From Bacillota bacterium (GTDB taxonomy: Bacteria; Bacillota; Limnochordia; Darwinibacteriales; DTU012): DNA of 64,000 nucleotides. Where the stretch lies: contig DUVS01000008.1 of the NCBI GenBank assembly GCA_012840925.1, forward strand, positions 1 to 64,000, in the 5' to 3' direction. Positions 30,266 to 39,320 of the stretch are shown piece after piece; position 1 is the first letter of the stretch; every line of letters begins with the position of its first letter. The notes under the pieces were generated by a model. It saw nothing but the letters and a program-made list of their open reading frames with translations. It was not told the DNA's origin and ran no database searches. A program made the translations under genes and the position numbers.

Positions 30266-30472
30266 ATGTACAATATAGGAGAGATCCTGCGCCTGAGAAA
30301 GAAGCATCCCTGCGGCGGTGATCAGTGGGAAGTGCTGAAAGCAGGAGTAGACATGCGGTTGAAATGCTTGACTTGCGAGCGGGTGATCCTCATTCCCAGG
30401 GTTAAACTGGAAAAACAGGTCAAAGAGGTAACAGCACCAGCAGCAGGGTCCGACAGTGTCACAGAGAATTGA
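30266..30472 (+). CDS. yyzM: YyzM-like small protein (DUF951)
   Basis: A 68-aa DUF951 protein: GEILRLRKKHPCGGDQWEVLKAGVDMRLKCLTCERVILIPR, with HPCG and CxxC suggesting a metal-binding ribbon. In Bacillus the family member YyzM sits near ychF, as here. Function unknown. SD GGAGG upstream. The C-terminal tail is low-complexity. Confidence 0.85.
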   Translation: MYNIGEILRLRKKHPCGGDQWEVLKAGVDMRLKCLTCERVILIPRVKLEKQVKEVTAPAAGSDSVTEN

Positions 30473-30534
30473 ACTGCACCCTTGTTCCCGGATCGCATAT
30501 ACTACTATGTGATCGCTTATGAAAGGGGATATCA

Positions 30535-31623
30535 ATGATGGCACGGATTCGCAAGTTCTTTGCAGGCGGCTGCACGCCTTTGGGGTTTTACTCGCTTTTT
30601 GACCAGATTATTGGCAAACAGGCTTATCGAATCTATATCCTTAAAGGTGGCCCCGGTACGGGGAAATCGACCTTGATGGCCGGCATTGCTGCTGAAATTT
30701 CAGCCTTGGGTTATGATTTGGAGCAGTTTCACTGTGCCTCTGACATCGATTCTCTGGATGGGATAGCCATACCTGCACTGAAATCGGCTGTAGTGGACGG
30801 CACAGCCCCTCACATTATTGATCCCAAGTACCCGGGCTGCGTTGAAAGAGTAATCAACCTCGGTGAATTCTGGGATCACCGTGGAATTGGCGCCCAACGG
30901 GAGAAAATCATTGAGTTGACCGACCAGAACAAGGCCTGCTACCTGCGGGTGTATCGTTACCTTAGGGCAGCCAAGGAACTTCATGATGATACCTATGAAC
31001 TAAACAGCAGCTTAACGGATCTCAATCAGATAAATCAAATCGCGAACGATTTGATCGAGGATATCTTTCCGGATCATGATCATCCGAGGCAAGTGGGAAA
31101 GCTGAGGAAGCTGTTCGCTTCGGCATATACTCCTCAAGGTCAAGTCAATGAACTCCACAGCATTATGGAAGATTTTTCTGCTCAGTATATTATCAAAGGA
31201 GAACCTGGCACCGGCAGAGATTCCATTCTGGATCGAATCGCCAACCATGCCTCGGCCAAAGGCTATGATGTGGAAGCTTACCCTTGCCCTCTCAGTCCAG
31301 AGCGGTTTGATCACCTGGCCCTGCCCCAATTGGGTGTGGCTGTTGTTTCATCCCATGCGCCCCACATTTATGAGCACAGTAAGGCGAGAGTAATCAATCT
31401 TAATGATTACCTGGATCAAGCCGAACGGAGCACGTATCAATATGTTTTACACAAGAATTTTGTGCTCTTTGATGAGCTGATCAATCTAGCTCTGAAGCAG
31501 CTGCGCAGAGCAAAAGCAATTCACGATGATTTAGAGCAGAAATACATTCCGTTTATGGACTACAGTAAACTGGAACGGGTTAAGGAGGAAATCCTCACCG
31601 ATATCTTGACATTCATAAGGTAA
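30535..31623 (+). CDS. Double P-loop ATPase-like protein (PRK06851 type)
   Basis: A 362-aa protein built from two homologous halves. Half 1 (residues about 5-185) begins FFAGGCTPLGFYSLFDQI and has Walker A KGGPGTGKST. Half 2 (about 190-362) begins LFASAYTPQGQVNELHSI and has KGEPGTGRDS, where the catalytic lysine is replaced by arginine. Both halves share a DxEQFHC/DVEAYPC segment, an APHIIDPKYPG/APHIYEHSKAR segment and a helical end (YLRAAKELHDD/LRRAKAIHDD). Nucleotide hydrolysis is probably confined to half 1. Known only as a conserved family in spore-forming Bacillota; function unknown. Confidence 0.78.
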   Translation: MMARIRKFFAGGCTPLGFYSLFDQIIGKQAYRIYILKGGPGTGKSTLMAGIAAEISALGYDLEQFHCASDIDSLDGIAIPALKSAVVDGTAPHIIDPKYPGCVERVINLGEFWDHRGIGAQREKIIELTDQNKACYLRVYRYLRAAKELHDDTYELNSSLTDLNQINQIANDLIEDIFPDHDHPRQVGKLRKLFASAYTPQGQVNELHSIMEDFSAQYIIKGEPGTGRDSILDRIANHASAKGYDVEAYPCPLSPERFDHLALPQLGVAVVSSHAPHIYEHSKARVINLNDYLDQAERSTYQYVLHKNFVLFDELINLALKQLRRAKAIHDDLEQKYIPFMDYSKLERVKEEILTDILTFIR

Positions 31624-31661
31624 AGGGGCAAATTCCAAACAGGAGAGGTTGGGTCTTTGGC

Positions 31662-32741
31662 ATGGAAATTGGAATCGTGGGCTTGGCAAATGTGGGCAAA
31701 TCGACATTGTTTAACGCTCTGACGCAGGCTGATGTACCAGCCTTGAACTATCCGTTTTGCACGATTGAGCCGAATGTGGGTGTGGTCATGATCCCAGATC
31801 AGCGCCTTTTGGCTGTAGCCGATCTGGTGCAGCCAGAAAAGGTGACCGGCTCGGTGATCAAGTTTGTCGATATTGCCGGCCTGGTACGGGGAGCCAGCAA
31901 AGGCGAAGGTTTGGGGAACCAGTTTCTGGCCCAGATCCGCGAAGTGGACGCCATTATTCATCTGATTCGCACCTTCAGGAATCCGAATGTGAGCTCTGTC
32001 GAGGGAGAAGTGGATCCTTTAAGGGATTTGGAAATCGTGGAAACCGAACTGATGCTGGCTGATTTACAAACGCTGGAGAACCGCATGGAGCGAGTGAGCC
32101 GGTTGCTGAAAACCGGCGAGAAGAAGTATCGGGAGCAGCTGACGGTGTTGGAGGAAGCCCACCACCATCTCAATCAGGGCAGAGTTGATGCCCTCAACCC
32201 GGACAAGTTCCCCCCAGATCTACGGCTGTTATCCACAAAGCCGGTGGTTTACGTACTCAATGTGGACGAGGATCAGCTGATGGATCCGGGAACGATTGAG
32301 TCATTTGAGATAATCAAGACCAGGGCTGCAGCTAGAAACAGTGAAGTAATCCTACTCTGTGCCGCCGTGGAAGCAGAACTTGCCAAGCTCGATTCCGACG
32401 AAGCCCAGGAATATTTCCAGGAGTTTGGGCTTCAGGAGTCGGGATTACACCGGATTATCAAGGCAGGATATCGCTTGCTGGACTTAGTTACATTCTATAC
32501 GATCAAGGGTGTTGAGACCCGATCTTGGTTGGTTCCCCGTGGAACATTGGCACCTCAGGCGGCAGGGAAAGTCCATTCTGACATGGAACGGGGATTCATC
32601 AAGGCAGAAGTTGTGGCTGCGGACAAGCTGATCGGCTGCGGCTCTTTTGCCAAAGCGAAAGAACAAGGCGCTGTGCGGCTGGAAGGTAAAGAATATGTGG
32701 TCCAGGATGGCGATGTGATTTTATTTCATTTCAATGTTTGA
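31662..32741 (+). CDS. ychF: Redox-regulated ATPase YchF (Obg family)
   Basis: A 359-aa Obg-like P-loop protein that hydrolyses ATP rather than GTP and associates with ribosomes. G1 is GLANVGKSTLFNALT, G3 is DIAGLVRGASKGEGLGN. The G4 position is NVDE instead of NKxD, explaining ATP preference. The C-terminal TGS domain ends EYVVQDGDVILFHFNV. The stop codon lies within the -35 of the rpsF promoter. Confidence 0.96.
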   Translation: MEIGIVGLANVGKSTLFNALTQADVPALNYPFCTIEPNVGVVMIPDQRLLAVADLVQPEKVTGSVIKFVDIAGLVRGASKGEGLGNQFLAQIREVDAIIHLIRTFRNPNVSSVEGEVDPLRDLEIVETELMLADLQTLENRMERVSRLLKTGEKKYREQLTVLEEAHHHLNQGRVDALNPDKFPPDLRLLSTKPVVYVLNVDEDQLMDPGTIESFEIIKTRAAARNSEVILLCAAVEAELAKLDSDEAQEYFQEFGLQESGLHRIIKAGYRLLDLVTFYTIKGVETRSWLVPRGTLAPQAAGKVHSDMERGFIKAEVVAADKLIGCGSFAKAKEQGAVRLEGKEYVVQDGDVILFHFNV

Positions 32742-32767
32742 CTTATCTAAATTTGTAGTGGTATAAT
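32738..32767 (+). promoter_or_regulatory. Sigma-A promoter of rpsF-ssb-rpsR
   Basis: TTGACT (32738-32743), 18-bp spacer, TATAAT (32762-32767). The -35 contains the ychF stop codon. The start would be close to 32774. Confidence 0.75.
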
Positions 32768-32775
32768 AAAACATG

Positions 32776-32814
32776 CCCTGCCCCGGGGTGAACCGGGGCC
32801 GTTAGTCCAGAGGG
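32776..32814 (+). promoter_or_regulatory. Probable S6:S18 autoregulatory leader hairpin
   Basis: Inner stem CCCCGG/CCGGGG, loop GGTGAA, then an internal-loop strand starting CCG, closed by an outer CCCT/AGGG. A stem with a bulged CCG is the known binding element for the S6:S18 complex upstream of rpsF. I recognise this by layout only; no covariance model was run. Confidence 0.5.
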
Positions 32815-32830
32815 AGGAGGTGAGCCGACG

Positions 32831-33121
32831 GTGCGTGCCTATGAATTGATGTTGTTGCTTAACCCACAGCTGGAAGAAGAAGCAGTGGAAGCTGTGATTC
32901 AAAAAACCACAGAAATCGTAACATCACGAAATGGTGAAATCGAGAATATTGACCGCTGGGGTAAGCGCAAACTCGCCTACGAGGTACAAGATCTCACCGA
33001 AGGCTTCTATGTGGTAATCCGCTTCAAAGCAGATAACGAAGCGACTACTGAAGTCGATCGTGTGCTTAAGATTACCGAGGAAGTACTTCGTTTTCTGCTC
33101 GTTCGTACTGATAAAGAATGA
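32831..33121 (+). CDS. rpsF: 30S ribosomal protein S6
   Basis: A 96-aa S6 protein: VRAYELMLLLNPQLEEEAVEAVI and NIDRWGKRKLAYEVQDLTEGFYVVIRF. It binds S18 as a heterodimer in the 30S platform. GTG start with SD GGAGGAGG. First gene of rpsF-ssb-rpsR. Confidence 0.97.
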   Translation: MRAYELMLLLNPQLEEEAVEAVIQKTTEIVTSRNGEIENIDRWGKRKLAYEVQDLTEGFYVVIRFKADNEATTEVDRVLKITEEVLRFLLVRTDKE

Positions 33122-33139
33122 GCAAAGGAGTGATCAACG

Positions 33140-33517
33140 GTGTTGAATCGCATAATCCTTATTGGGCGGTTGGTCGCAGATCCTCAGTTGCGCTACACAC
33201 AGAGCGGAGTTGCGGTTACATCTTTTACCATCGCTGTCGATCGATCGTTTAGTTCACAAAATGGAGAACGGGAAACGGATTTTATTGACATAGTCACCTG
33301 GCGCAAGCTGGCAGAAACTTGTGCCAATCATCTCAACAAAGGCCGTTTGGTGGCAGTTGAAGGAAGGTTGCAAATCCGTTCCTACGATGATCGTGATGGC
33401 ATCCGCCGCAAAGCTGCGGAAGTAGTGGCTGATCAAGTACAGTTCCTTGATTGGCCCAGCCGTGAATCAGAACCAACAGACCTGCCCGAATCAGGATTTG
33501 ATGATGTTCCATTTTAA
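33140..33517 (+). CDS. ssb: Single-stranded DNA-binding protein
   Basis: A 125-aa SSB with OB fold (MLNRIILIGRLVADPQLRYTQSGVAV) and the acidic protein-interaction tip GFDDVPF. The linker is short (about 15 residues) compared with the 160-175 aa of many homologues. GTG start at 33140. It lies between the S6 and S18 genes, as usual. Confidence 0.97.
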   Translation: MLNRIILIGRLVADPQLRYTQSGVAVTSFTIAVDRSFSSQNGERETDFIDIVTWRKLAETCANHLNKGRLVAVEGRLQIRSYDDRDGIRRKAAEVVADQVQFLDWPSRESEPTDLPESGFDDVPF

Positions 33518-33542
33518 TCAAACAGATTTGGAGGCTGGATAA

Positions 33543-33773
33543 ATGGTCAGAGAAAAAGGCCGCAGAGGCAGGAAGAAGGTCTGTGCCTTTTGTGTTGATA
33601 AAATTGCGCAGGTCGATTACAAAGATGTCGGCCGGTTGCGGAAATATGTAACTGAACGAGGCAAGATCTTACCTCGGCGAATTTCCGGAAACTGCGCGAT
33701 TCATCAACGGCAATTGACAGGCGCCATAAAACGGGCCCGTCAAATGGCATTGATGCCATATACAGTAGAGTAA
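33543..33773 (+). CDS. rpsR: 30S ribosomal protein S18
   Basis: A 76-aa S18 protein: [37 protein letters not shown], ending LMPYTVE. It retains a CxxC pair near the N-terminus (zinc-ribbon-like remnant). A terminator follows. Confidence 0.97.
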   Translation: MVREKGRRGRKKVCAFCVDKIAQVDYKDVGRLRKYVTERGKILPRRISGNCAIHQRQLTGAIKRARQMALMPYTVE

Positions 33774-33777
33774 CGGA

Positions 33778-33803
33778 GGAGCAGCACAGCTGCTCCTTTT
33801 TTT
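33778..33803 (+). terminator. Rho-independent terminator after rpsR
   Basis: Perfect stem GGAGCAGC/GCTGCTCC with loop ACA, followed by TTTTTTT. Confidence 0.92.
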
Positions 33804-33859
33804 ACCGCAGGAACGGGCGGCAGGACTAAACCTTAAGATGCAGAAGTACAGTATGAGTT

Positions 33860-34837
33860 ATGATTAGGCGGGACGGTGAAGGTTCTTTGAAAACTCGTGC
33901 AGTAACCGAAGGAGCGATGTCGGCTGTAATAATTGTCCTTTTGAGCTGCTTCAATTTCACGTTTGGTTTTGTCGGCCCTCTGATTCCCATACCACTGGCC
34001 ATGGTTGTCTACCGCCATGGATTAAAAGCCGGTATGGCAGTTTCATTTGTTTCAGCGGCAGTTACCTCACTAATCCTTGCATCACCAATCATTGGCCTTG
34101 ATTTGATGATCATCGGCATTCTGGGAATTGCCATCGGATTAGCTGTCAAAGAAGGTTTCAGTTTCACCTACATCTTTATCGTTGGTGTGGGGGCGTCAGT
34201 TATTGCGTCAGTTTTGCGATTGTTCACCTTTTCGCTGATAGCTGGCTATAGCCTGATAGAAGAATTTGCAGTATTATGGGAAGGTGTTAGCCAGCAGGTG
34301 CTTGAGTTTTGGCAAGCTGCGGACATGCCCACGGAGATCATGGCTCAATATACAGAGCTGATAACCAACATGCCCACACTGTTCCAGATGCTGCTGCCCG
34401 TATCGGTTCTGATTTACGGTATCTTTGAGACTGTCATTTGTTTGTTGGGATTGGGTATTGTGTTTAGGCGCTTTGGCGTGTCGCTGCCGCGGATACCCCG
34501 GTTCATCCACTGGAAACTGCCTTGGTACTTCGTTTGGGGATTTATTGCCTGTAAAGCAATGGCAATTATCCTTGCTTATTTTCCCAGTCACATTGTCCAA
34601 GTCATCGTACTTAATCTGGATTTGTTCTTTTCAGGAGCATTCTTTATTCAAGGTTTGGCGATTATGTGGTTTTTCATGACCCAGGCGGAGATCAGCAAGG
34701 TAGTAAGGGTTTTGATTACCGCCGTGGCTTTGGTAACAGGAAATGTGTTGGTTTATTACATCCTCACCATGTTGGGAGTCATGGACACCTGGTTTGACAT
34801 TCGCAAACTCAATAACGCAGGCAAAGGGGGTTACTAA
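33860..34837 (+). CDS. yybS: YybS-family membrane protein (DUF2232)
   Basis: A 325-aa polytopic protein with about eight membrane segments: GAMSAVIIVLLSCFNF, PLIPIPLAMVVYRHG, a long central loop, and FVWGFIACKAMAIILAYF. The pattern fits DUF2232/YybS, which in Bacillus lies between rpsR and gdpP-rplI. Here rplI follows directly and no gdpP is present. Function unknown; the fold resembles energy-coupling S-components. Confidence 0.8.
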   Translation: MIRRDGEGSLKTRAVTEGAMSAVIIVLLSCFNFTFGFVGPLIPIPLAMVVYRHGLKAGMAVSFVSAAVTSLILASPIIGLDLMIIGILGIAIGLAVKEGFSFTYIFIVGVGASVIASVLRLFTFSLIAGYSLIEEFAVLWEGVSQQVLEFWQAADMPTEIMAQYTELITNMPTLFQMLLPVSVLIYGIFETVICLLGLGIVFRRFGVSLPRIPRFIHWKLPWYFVWGFIACKAMAIILAYFPSHIVQVIVLNLDLFFSGAFFIQGLAIMWFFMTQAEISKVVRVLITAVALVTGNVLVYYILTMLGVMDTWFDIRKLNNAGKGGY

Positions 34838-34838
34838 G

Positions 34839-35285
34839 ATGGAGGTTATCCTTCAGCAAGATGTAAAAGGTTTGGGGAAAAAGGGAGATGTGGTTAACGT
34901 TGCCGATGGTTATGGGCGTAATTTCCTATTACCCCGGGGCTTGGCAGTTCCAGCCACGGCTGGCAATCTTAGACAGGTAGATCTGGAAAAAGAAACTCAG
35001 AAGCAGAAGCGAGAGCGGGAGCTGAAAGAGGCAGAGGAAGTAGCAGCAAGGCTGCAAGGCCAGAAACTACAGATTACCACCAAAGTTGGTGAATCGGGCA
35101 AACTGTTTGGTTCCATCACCAGTCAAGAGATTGCCGAAAGGCTGCAGCGTCAATATAAGGTTGAAATTGACAAGAGGAAAATTGACCTGGAAGAGCCAAT
35201 CAAGAGCGTAGGAAAGCATCCGGTCAAGATTCGGATCCACCCGAAGGTACAGGTGGAAATAATTGTTCAAGTCACAGAAGGTTAA
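34839..35285 (+). CDS. rplI: 50S ribosomal protein L9
   Basis: A 148-aa L9: MEVILQQDVKGLGKKGDVVNVADGYGRNFLLPRGLA, then the long helix and the C-terminal RNA-binding domain. ATG 34839 is one base after the yybS stop; the longer track start lies inside yybS. It binds 23S rRNA at the base of the L1 stalk. Confidence 0.97.
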   Translation: MEVILQQDVKGLGKKGDVVNVADGYGRNFLLPRGLAVPATAGNLRQVDLEKETQKQKRERELKEAEEVAARLQGQKLQITTKVGESGKLFGSITSQEIAERLQRQYKVEIDKRKIDLEEPIKSVGKHPVKIRIHPKVQVEIIVQVTEG

Positions 35286-35295
35286 GGAGATACGC

Positions 35296-37227
35296 ATGTT
35301 TGGGGAATCGAAAAACAACAGCCTGGATCGGATCAATGCCGATCAACGCAGTATTAATCACAAAATATCCGCTCTGTTTGAACTCCTGAGTGAGCTCCAT
35401 GGTTCAGAACAGTTGATTCTCAAAGCCGGTAAGCTCGATGCCCTACAGCTGATGGATTCCAGCAAGGTTACGGAAAGGCTGGTGGCTCTGGAACGACTGG
35501 TTTATGAAGACCCCACCATTGATCAAGACTATGCAGAGGCAGATCTGGATGAGGTTATCAAAGAACTGGAAGACAATATAGCTCACATGATAGCCAAACA
35601 GACAGTCGAAAAAGAATTGGATGCTAAAGTTGCTGCCCTGATGCAAAAGCGCCATCAGGAATATCTGCAGGAAATACAGGCGGAAGTACTCAAACAGGAA
35701 TTAGGAGCAGATAATGCCCAAACATTAAGGAAGTATGCGCAACTGGAAATGCTGGAGCAAAAGAAGTTGGCTGCGTCAGCCATGGATCTGATGCGGCCGG
35801 CGAAACTGTCTCAAATTGTGGGGCAGCGCAGTGCCTTGAACGCATTGGTGACAAAGCTCAGCTCACCCTTTCCACAGCATATCATCATCTACGGCCCGCC
35901 GGGAGTTGGCAAAACAACGGCAGCCCGCCTGGCCTTGGATTATGCGAAAACCCGCCCCTATACGCCGTTTGCTGAGGACGCACCGTTTGTTGAAGTGGAT
36001 GGTACCACTCTGCGCTGGGATCCACGGGAAGTAACGAATCCGCTATTAGGTTCGGTGCATGATCCTATCTATCAAGGCGCCAGGCGTGATTTGGCAGATG
36101 GGGCTATCCCTGAGCCAAAACTGGGCCTGGTGACAAAAGCCCATGGCGGGGTGCTGTTTATCGATGAAATCGGTGAGCTGGACCCGTTGCTCCAAAACAA
36201 GCTTTTGAAGGTTCTGGAAGATAAGCGGGTGATGTTTGAATCGGCATATTTTGATCCCGATGATCCACGGGTGCCGAAATGGATTCGGAAGTTGTTCACC
36301 GATGGTGCGCCTGCGGATTTAATCCTCATCGGGGCCACCACCAAAGACCCAAGTGAAATAAATCCGGCACTGAGATCTCGCTGTGCCGAGATCTTTTTTG
36401 ATCCGCTGTCGGAAAAAGACATCGAATTGATCGTGGGCTCGGCAGCTGAACGCTTAGGCATCGACCTTGAACACGAACTGTGCAGGATGATTGCGGAATA
36501 TACGATTGAGGGCCGGCAGGCAGTGAGATTGCTGGCCGATGCCTACAGCGCTGCCCTCTTTCGCCATTGTGAAAAGGACGAAGACCCAACCAGCCTGGAA
36601 ATCACAAAGGCAGATCTGCTGTCAGTAATTCAGGCAGCCCGGCTAATCCCGATGAATCACACCAGAGCATCCAAGCAGCCGGAAATTGGCCAGGTTTTCG
36701 GGCTGGGTGTTGCCGGCTTCCTGGGCTCTGTGATTGAAATCGAGGCAGTGGCATTTCCTGCGGCCCAAAAGGGTAAAGGTGTAGTCCGGTTCAATGATAC
36801 TGCCGGAAGTATGGCTAAAGACAGTGTTTTCAATGCCGCTTCTGTGTTCAGGATGTTAACCGGGAAAGAACTGAGCGATTATGATATCCATGTGAATGTG
36901 GTCGGTGGAGGGAATATCGACGGGCCCTCGGCTGGAGTGGCTGTTTTGTTGGCAATTTATTCTGCCGTTAAACAAGTACCTATGCCTCAAGATATCGCCA
37001 TTACCGGTGAGATATCGATACGCGGCAAGATTAAACCGGTTGGAGGCATCCCCGAAAAAATCTATGGCGCTAAAAGAGCAGGTATCCGCCGGGTCTATAT
37101 TCCGAAAGCCAATTTGGACGGCATTGTAAACCGCGATTACGGCCTGGAGATTATTGGTGTGGCCCATGTCAATGAACTGATGGCCCATTTTTTTCCAAAC
37201 TCGCTGCTGGGAAGTGAGGTGGGATAA
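35296..37227 (+). CDS. lonC: Lon-family ATP-dependent protease, sporulation type (LonC)
   Basis: A 643-aa protein starting ATG 35296 (MFGESKNNSLDRI; SD AAGGAGA). An N-terminal coiled-coil region (about 30-150) replaces the Lon N-domain. The AAA+ module has Walker A GPPGVGKTT (about 200) and Walker B GVLFIDEIGEL. The protease domain has the Ser in DGPSAGVAVL and the Lys in GKIKPVGGIPEK, a Ser-Lys dyad. This matches the Lon branch restricted to endospore formers. aroE starts on the base after its stop. Confidence 0.88.
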   Translation: MFGESKNNSLDRINADQRSINHKISALFELLSELHGSEQLILKAGKLDALQLMDSSKVTERLVALERLVYEDPTIDQDYAEADLDEVIKELEDNIAHMIAKQTVEKELDAKVAALMQKRHQEYLQEIQAEVLKQELGADNAQTLRKYAQLEMLEQKKLAASAMDLMRPAKLSQIVGQRSALNALVTKLSSPFPQHIIIYGPPGVGKTTAARLALDYAKTRPYTPFAEDAPFVEVDGTTLRWDPREVTNPLLGSVHDPIYQGARRDLADGAIPEPKLGLVTKAHGGVLFIDEIGELDPLLQNKLLKVLEDKRVMFESAYFDPDDPRVPKWIRKLFTDGAPADLILIGATTKDPSEINPALRSRCAEIFFDPLSEKDIELIVGSAAERLGIDLEHELCRMIAEYTIEGRQAVRLLADAYSAALFRHCEKDEDPTSLEITKADLLSVIQAARLIPMNHTRASKQPEIGQVFGLGVAGFLGSVIEIEAVAFPAAQKGKGVVRFNDTAGSMAKDSVFNAASVFRMLTGKELSDYDIHVNVVGGGNIDGPSAGVAVLLAIYSAVKQVPMPQDIAITGEISIRGKIKPVGGIPEKIYGAKRAGIRRVYIPKANLDGIVNRDYGLEIIGVAHVNELMAHFFPNSLLGSEVG

Positions 37228-38091
37228 ATGGAGTTGTTGGGAGTGATCGGCAATCCCATTGCCCACTCTCTATCTCCGGTTATGCACAATACAGCTTTGG
37301 CAGCTGCCGGGAAGAAAGCAGTCTATCTACCCTTTTTGGTGAAACATGAAGAACTCGCTCAAGCCATTTACGGAGCCCAGGCTTTAGGGTTCACAGGCCT
37401 TAATGTAACGATACCTTTTAAGGAGCAGGTCCTGCCTTACCTTACCGAGCTAACTCCTGAGGCAGAGGTGATCAAATCGGTAAACACAATTGCTTTCATC
37501 GCGGATCGGATTGTGGGGCACACCACTGATGGGATCGGCTTTATTGCAGCTGCCAAACATGAATTGAATTTTGATTTCATCAGGAAAACCGTGCTGGTCA
37601 TTGGCGCCGGCGGTGCAGCCAGGGCCATCGTTGCCCAGCTTTTGGCACACCAATGCCGTGTTTACATCACCAACCGGACTGATCACCGGGCCCGGGCCCT
37701 TCTTACCCTTGGAGATAACGCTCGAGAGCAAATGACAGTTGTGCCAATGCAGCTGGAAAGCTTAAGGGAAATCATGGATCAAGTGGAAGTAGTGATCAAT
37801 ACTACTTCTGTGGGCATGGCTAAACCAGCAGCACCAACTTCCAGCAACTCACAGGATCAAACCCAGGTACCTATACCAGCCGAGTTGTTATTACCGCAGC
37901 ATCTTGTCATTGATATCATCTATAATCCAAAACAGACCTTGTTTTTGGAGATGGCCAGCCAAAGGGGCTGCCGCATCCAAAATGGTGTGGGAATGCTGGT
38001 TTGGCAGGCTGTTAAAGCGTGGGAATTCTGGTGGGGTATCACTCCACCTCTCGACAAAATGTATCAGGCTGTGAAAGCCTCACTATCATAA
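37228..38091 (+). CDS. aroE: Shikimate dehydrogenase
   Basis: A 287-aa NADPH-dependent reductase of the aromatic amino-acid pathway. Shikimate-binding motifs GNPIAHSLSPVMHN and NVTIPFKEQVL (catalytic lysine). The NADP Rossmann loop is VLVIGAGGAARAIV, and NTTSVGM is conserved. A short insertion (SSNSQDQTQ) follows NTTSVGM. The start is contiguous with the lonC stop, so the genes are coupled. Confidence 0.96.
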   Translation: MELLGVIGNPIAHSLSPVMHNTALAAAGKKAVYLPFLVKHEELAQAIYGAQALGFTGLNVTIPFKEQVLPYLTELTPEAEVIKSVNTIAFIADRIVGHTTDGIGFIAAAKHELNFDFIRKTVLVIGAGGAARAIVAQLLAHQCRVYITNRTDHRARALLTLGDNAREQMTVVPMQLESLREIMDQVEVVINTTSVGMAKPAAPTSSNSQDQTQVPIPAELLLPQHLVIDIIYNPKQTLFLEMASQRGCRIQNGVGMLVWQAVKAWEFWWGITPPLDKMYQAVKASLS

Positions 38092-38122
38092 GCGTTGATG
38101 CTTAAAGACAGTGAGGCTTTTT
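38077..38122 (+). terminator. Terminator overlapping the aroE 3' end
   Basis: Stem GCCTCACTATC/GACAGTGAGGC (one A-C mismatch) followed by TTTTT. The left arm includes the last aroE codons. Confidence 0.8.
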
Positions 38123-38159
38123 GCTGAGGTTATTGCGGGATGAAACTCTGATCATATGT

Positions 38160-39320
38160 TCACGCCAGCAGCTGGGCGCCTTCGCTGGCATTGAAAACGT
38201 AGATCCGGGGCTGTAAGCCTGTCTGGTGCGGATAATGTTCCAGTACAACAGCCTTAAGCTGGTCAATAGAGTGATCAGCAACCAGAGATACGGTGCACCC
38301 TCCAAACCCGGCACCGGTCATCCGCGAACCATAGGTTCCTGGAACACTTTGGGCCAACTCAACCAGAAGGTCCAGTTCTTTACAGCTTACCTCGTAGTCA
38401 TCCCTGAGGCTGGTATGGGATTGGTTCATCAGCTGCCCAAACTCTTGCAGCTTGCCTGCGGCCAGGAATTTTACCGCATCAAGAACCCGTTGATTTTCCG
38501 TAATCACGTGCCGTGCCCGTTTGCGTAAATCGAGCGGTAGCTTTTCAACTAAATCGAGGTTCATGACACTGACATCACGTAACGCCCTGATGTGGGGTAA
38601 GTCCTTTTTCAGCTCTTCTACCGCTTTTTCACACTGGCTGCGCCGGAGATTGTACTCGGAACTGACCAGGCCCCGCTTGACTCCGCTGTCAATTACCACA
38701 ACGCTGGCCTGGTTTACTGCAAAAGGCGCCGGCACTAAATCATAGTCCAGCGATCGGCAGTCCAGAAACAGCACATGCCCTTGTTTTCCCAGCATGGATA
38801 TGAACTGATCCATAATGCCGCAGTTAACGCCCACGAACTCATTTTCAGCTCGCTGAGCCAGTTTGATCAGTTCCACCGCTCCGGTGTCCAAACCATTGAG
38901 ACTACGGATCAGTAAAGCACTGCCCACTTCCAGGGCCGCGGATGAGGACAAACCTGCCCCTTGAGGAACATTCCCGGTCAGGACGATATTCATACCCTTT
39001 AGTGGTGTGAATTCAAGGAATTTGGCGCAAACACCGCGGATATAATTGGTCCAGGTAGCAGCGGTGCTGCGTTCCAGATCCTGAAGGGAGAACCGGTCAC
39101 CGCTTTGAAAATCCAAGGAATAGAGATGGACCTCCTGATCGTTTCTCAGTGATCCAGCAAGCATGATTTGGGCATCAATTGCCATTGGCAGCACATAGCC
39201 GTCGTTGTAGTCGGTATGTTCACCGATAAGGTTCACTCGTCCCGGAGCTCTGACCACAATCGGTTCATCAGCGATGGGGAAGCGGCGGCGAAAAGCCTCA
39301 GCCATTTCACGGGCATTCAT
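38160..39320 (-). CDS. galK: Galactokinase
   Basis: A 386-aa GHMP kinase. Galactokinase signature GRVNLIGEHTDYNDGYVLPMAI; ATP loop VPQGAGLSSSAALEVG; motif 3 GSRMTGAGFGGCTVSLV. It phosphorylates galactose in the Leloir pathway. It overlaps galT by four bases. No galE or mutarotase gene is in the cluster. The last part runs 38 bp past the aroE terminator from the opposite side. Confidence 0.96.
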   Translation of the reverse strand: MNAREMAEAFRRRFPIADEPIVVRAPGRVNLIGEHTDYNDGYVLPMAIDAQIMLAGSLRNDQEVHLYSLDFQSGDRFSLQDLERSTAATWTNYIRGVCAKFLEFTPLKGMNIVLTGNVPQGAGLSSSAALEVGSALLIRSLNGLDTGAVELIKLAQRAENEFVGVNCGIMDQFISMLGKQGHVLFLDCRSLDYDLVPAPFAVNQASVVVIDSGVKRGLVSSEYNLRRSQCEKAVEELKKDLPHIRALRDVSVMNLDLVEKLPLDLRKRARHVITENQRVLDAVKFLAAGKLQEFGQLMNQSHTSLRDDYEVSCKELDLLVELAQSVPGTYGSRMTGAGFGGCTVSLVADHSIDQLKAVVLEHYPHQTGLQPRIYVFNASEGAQLLA

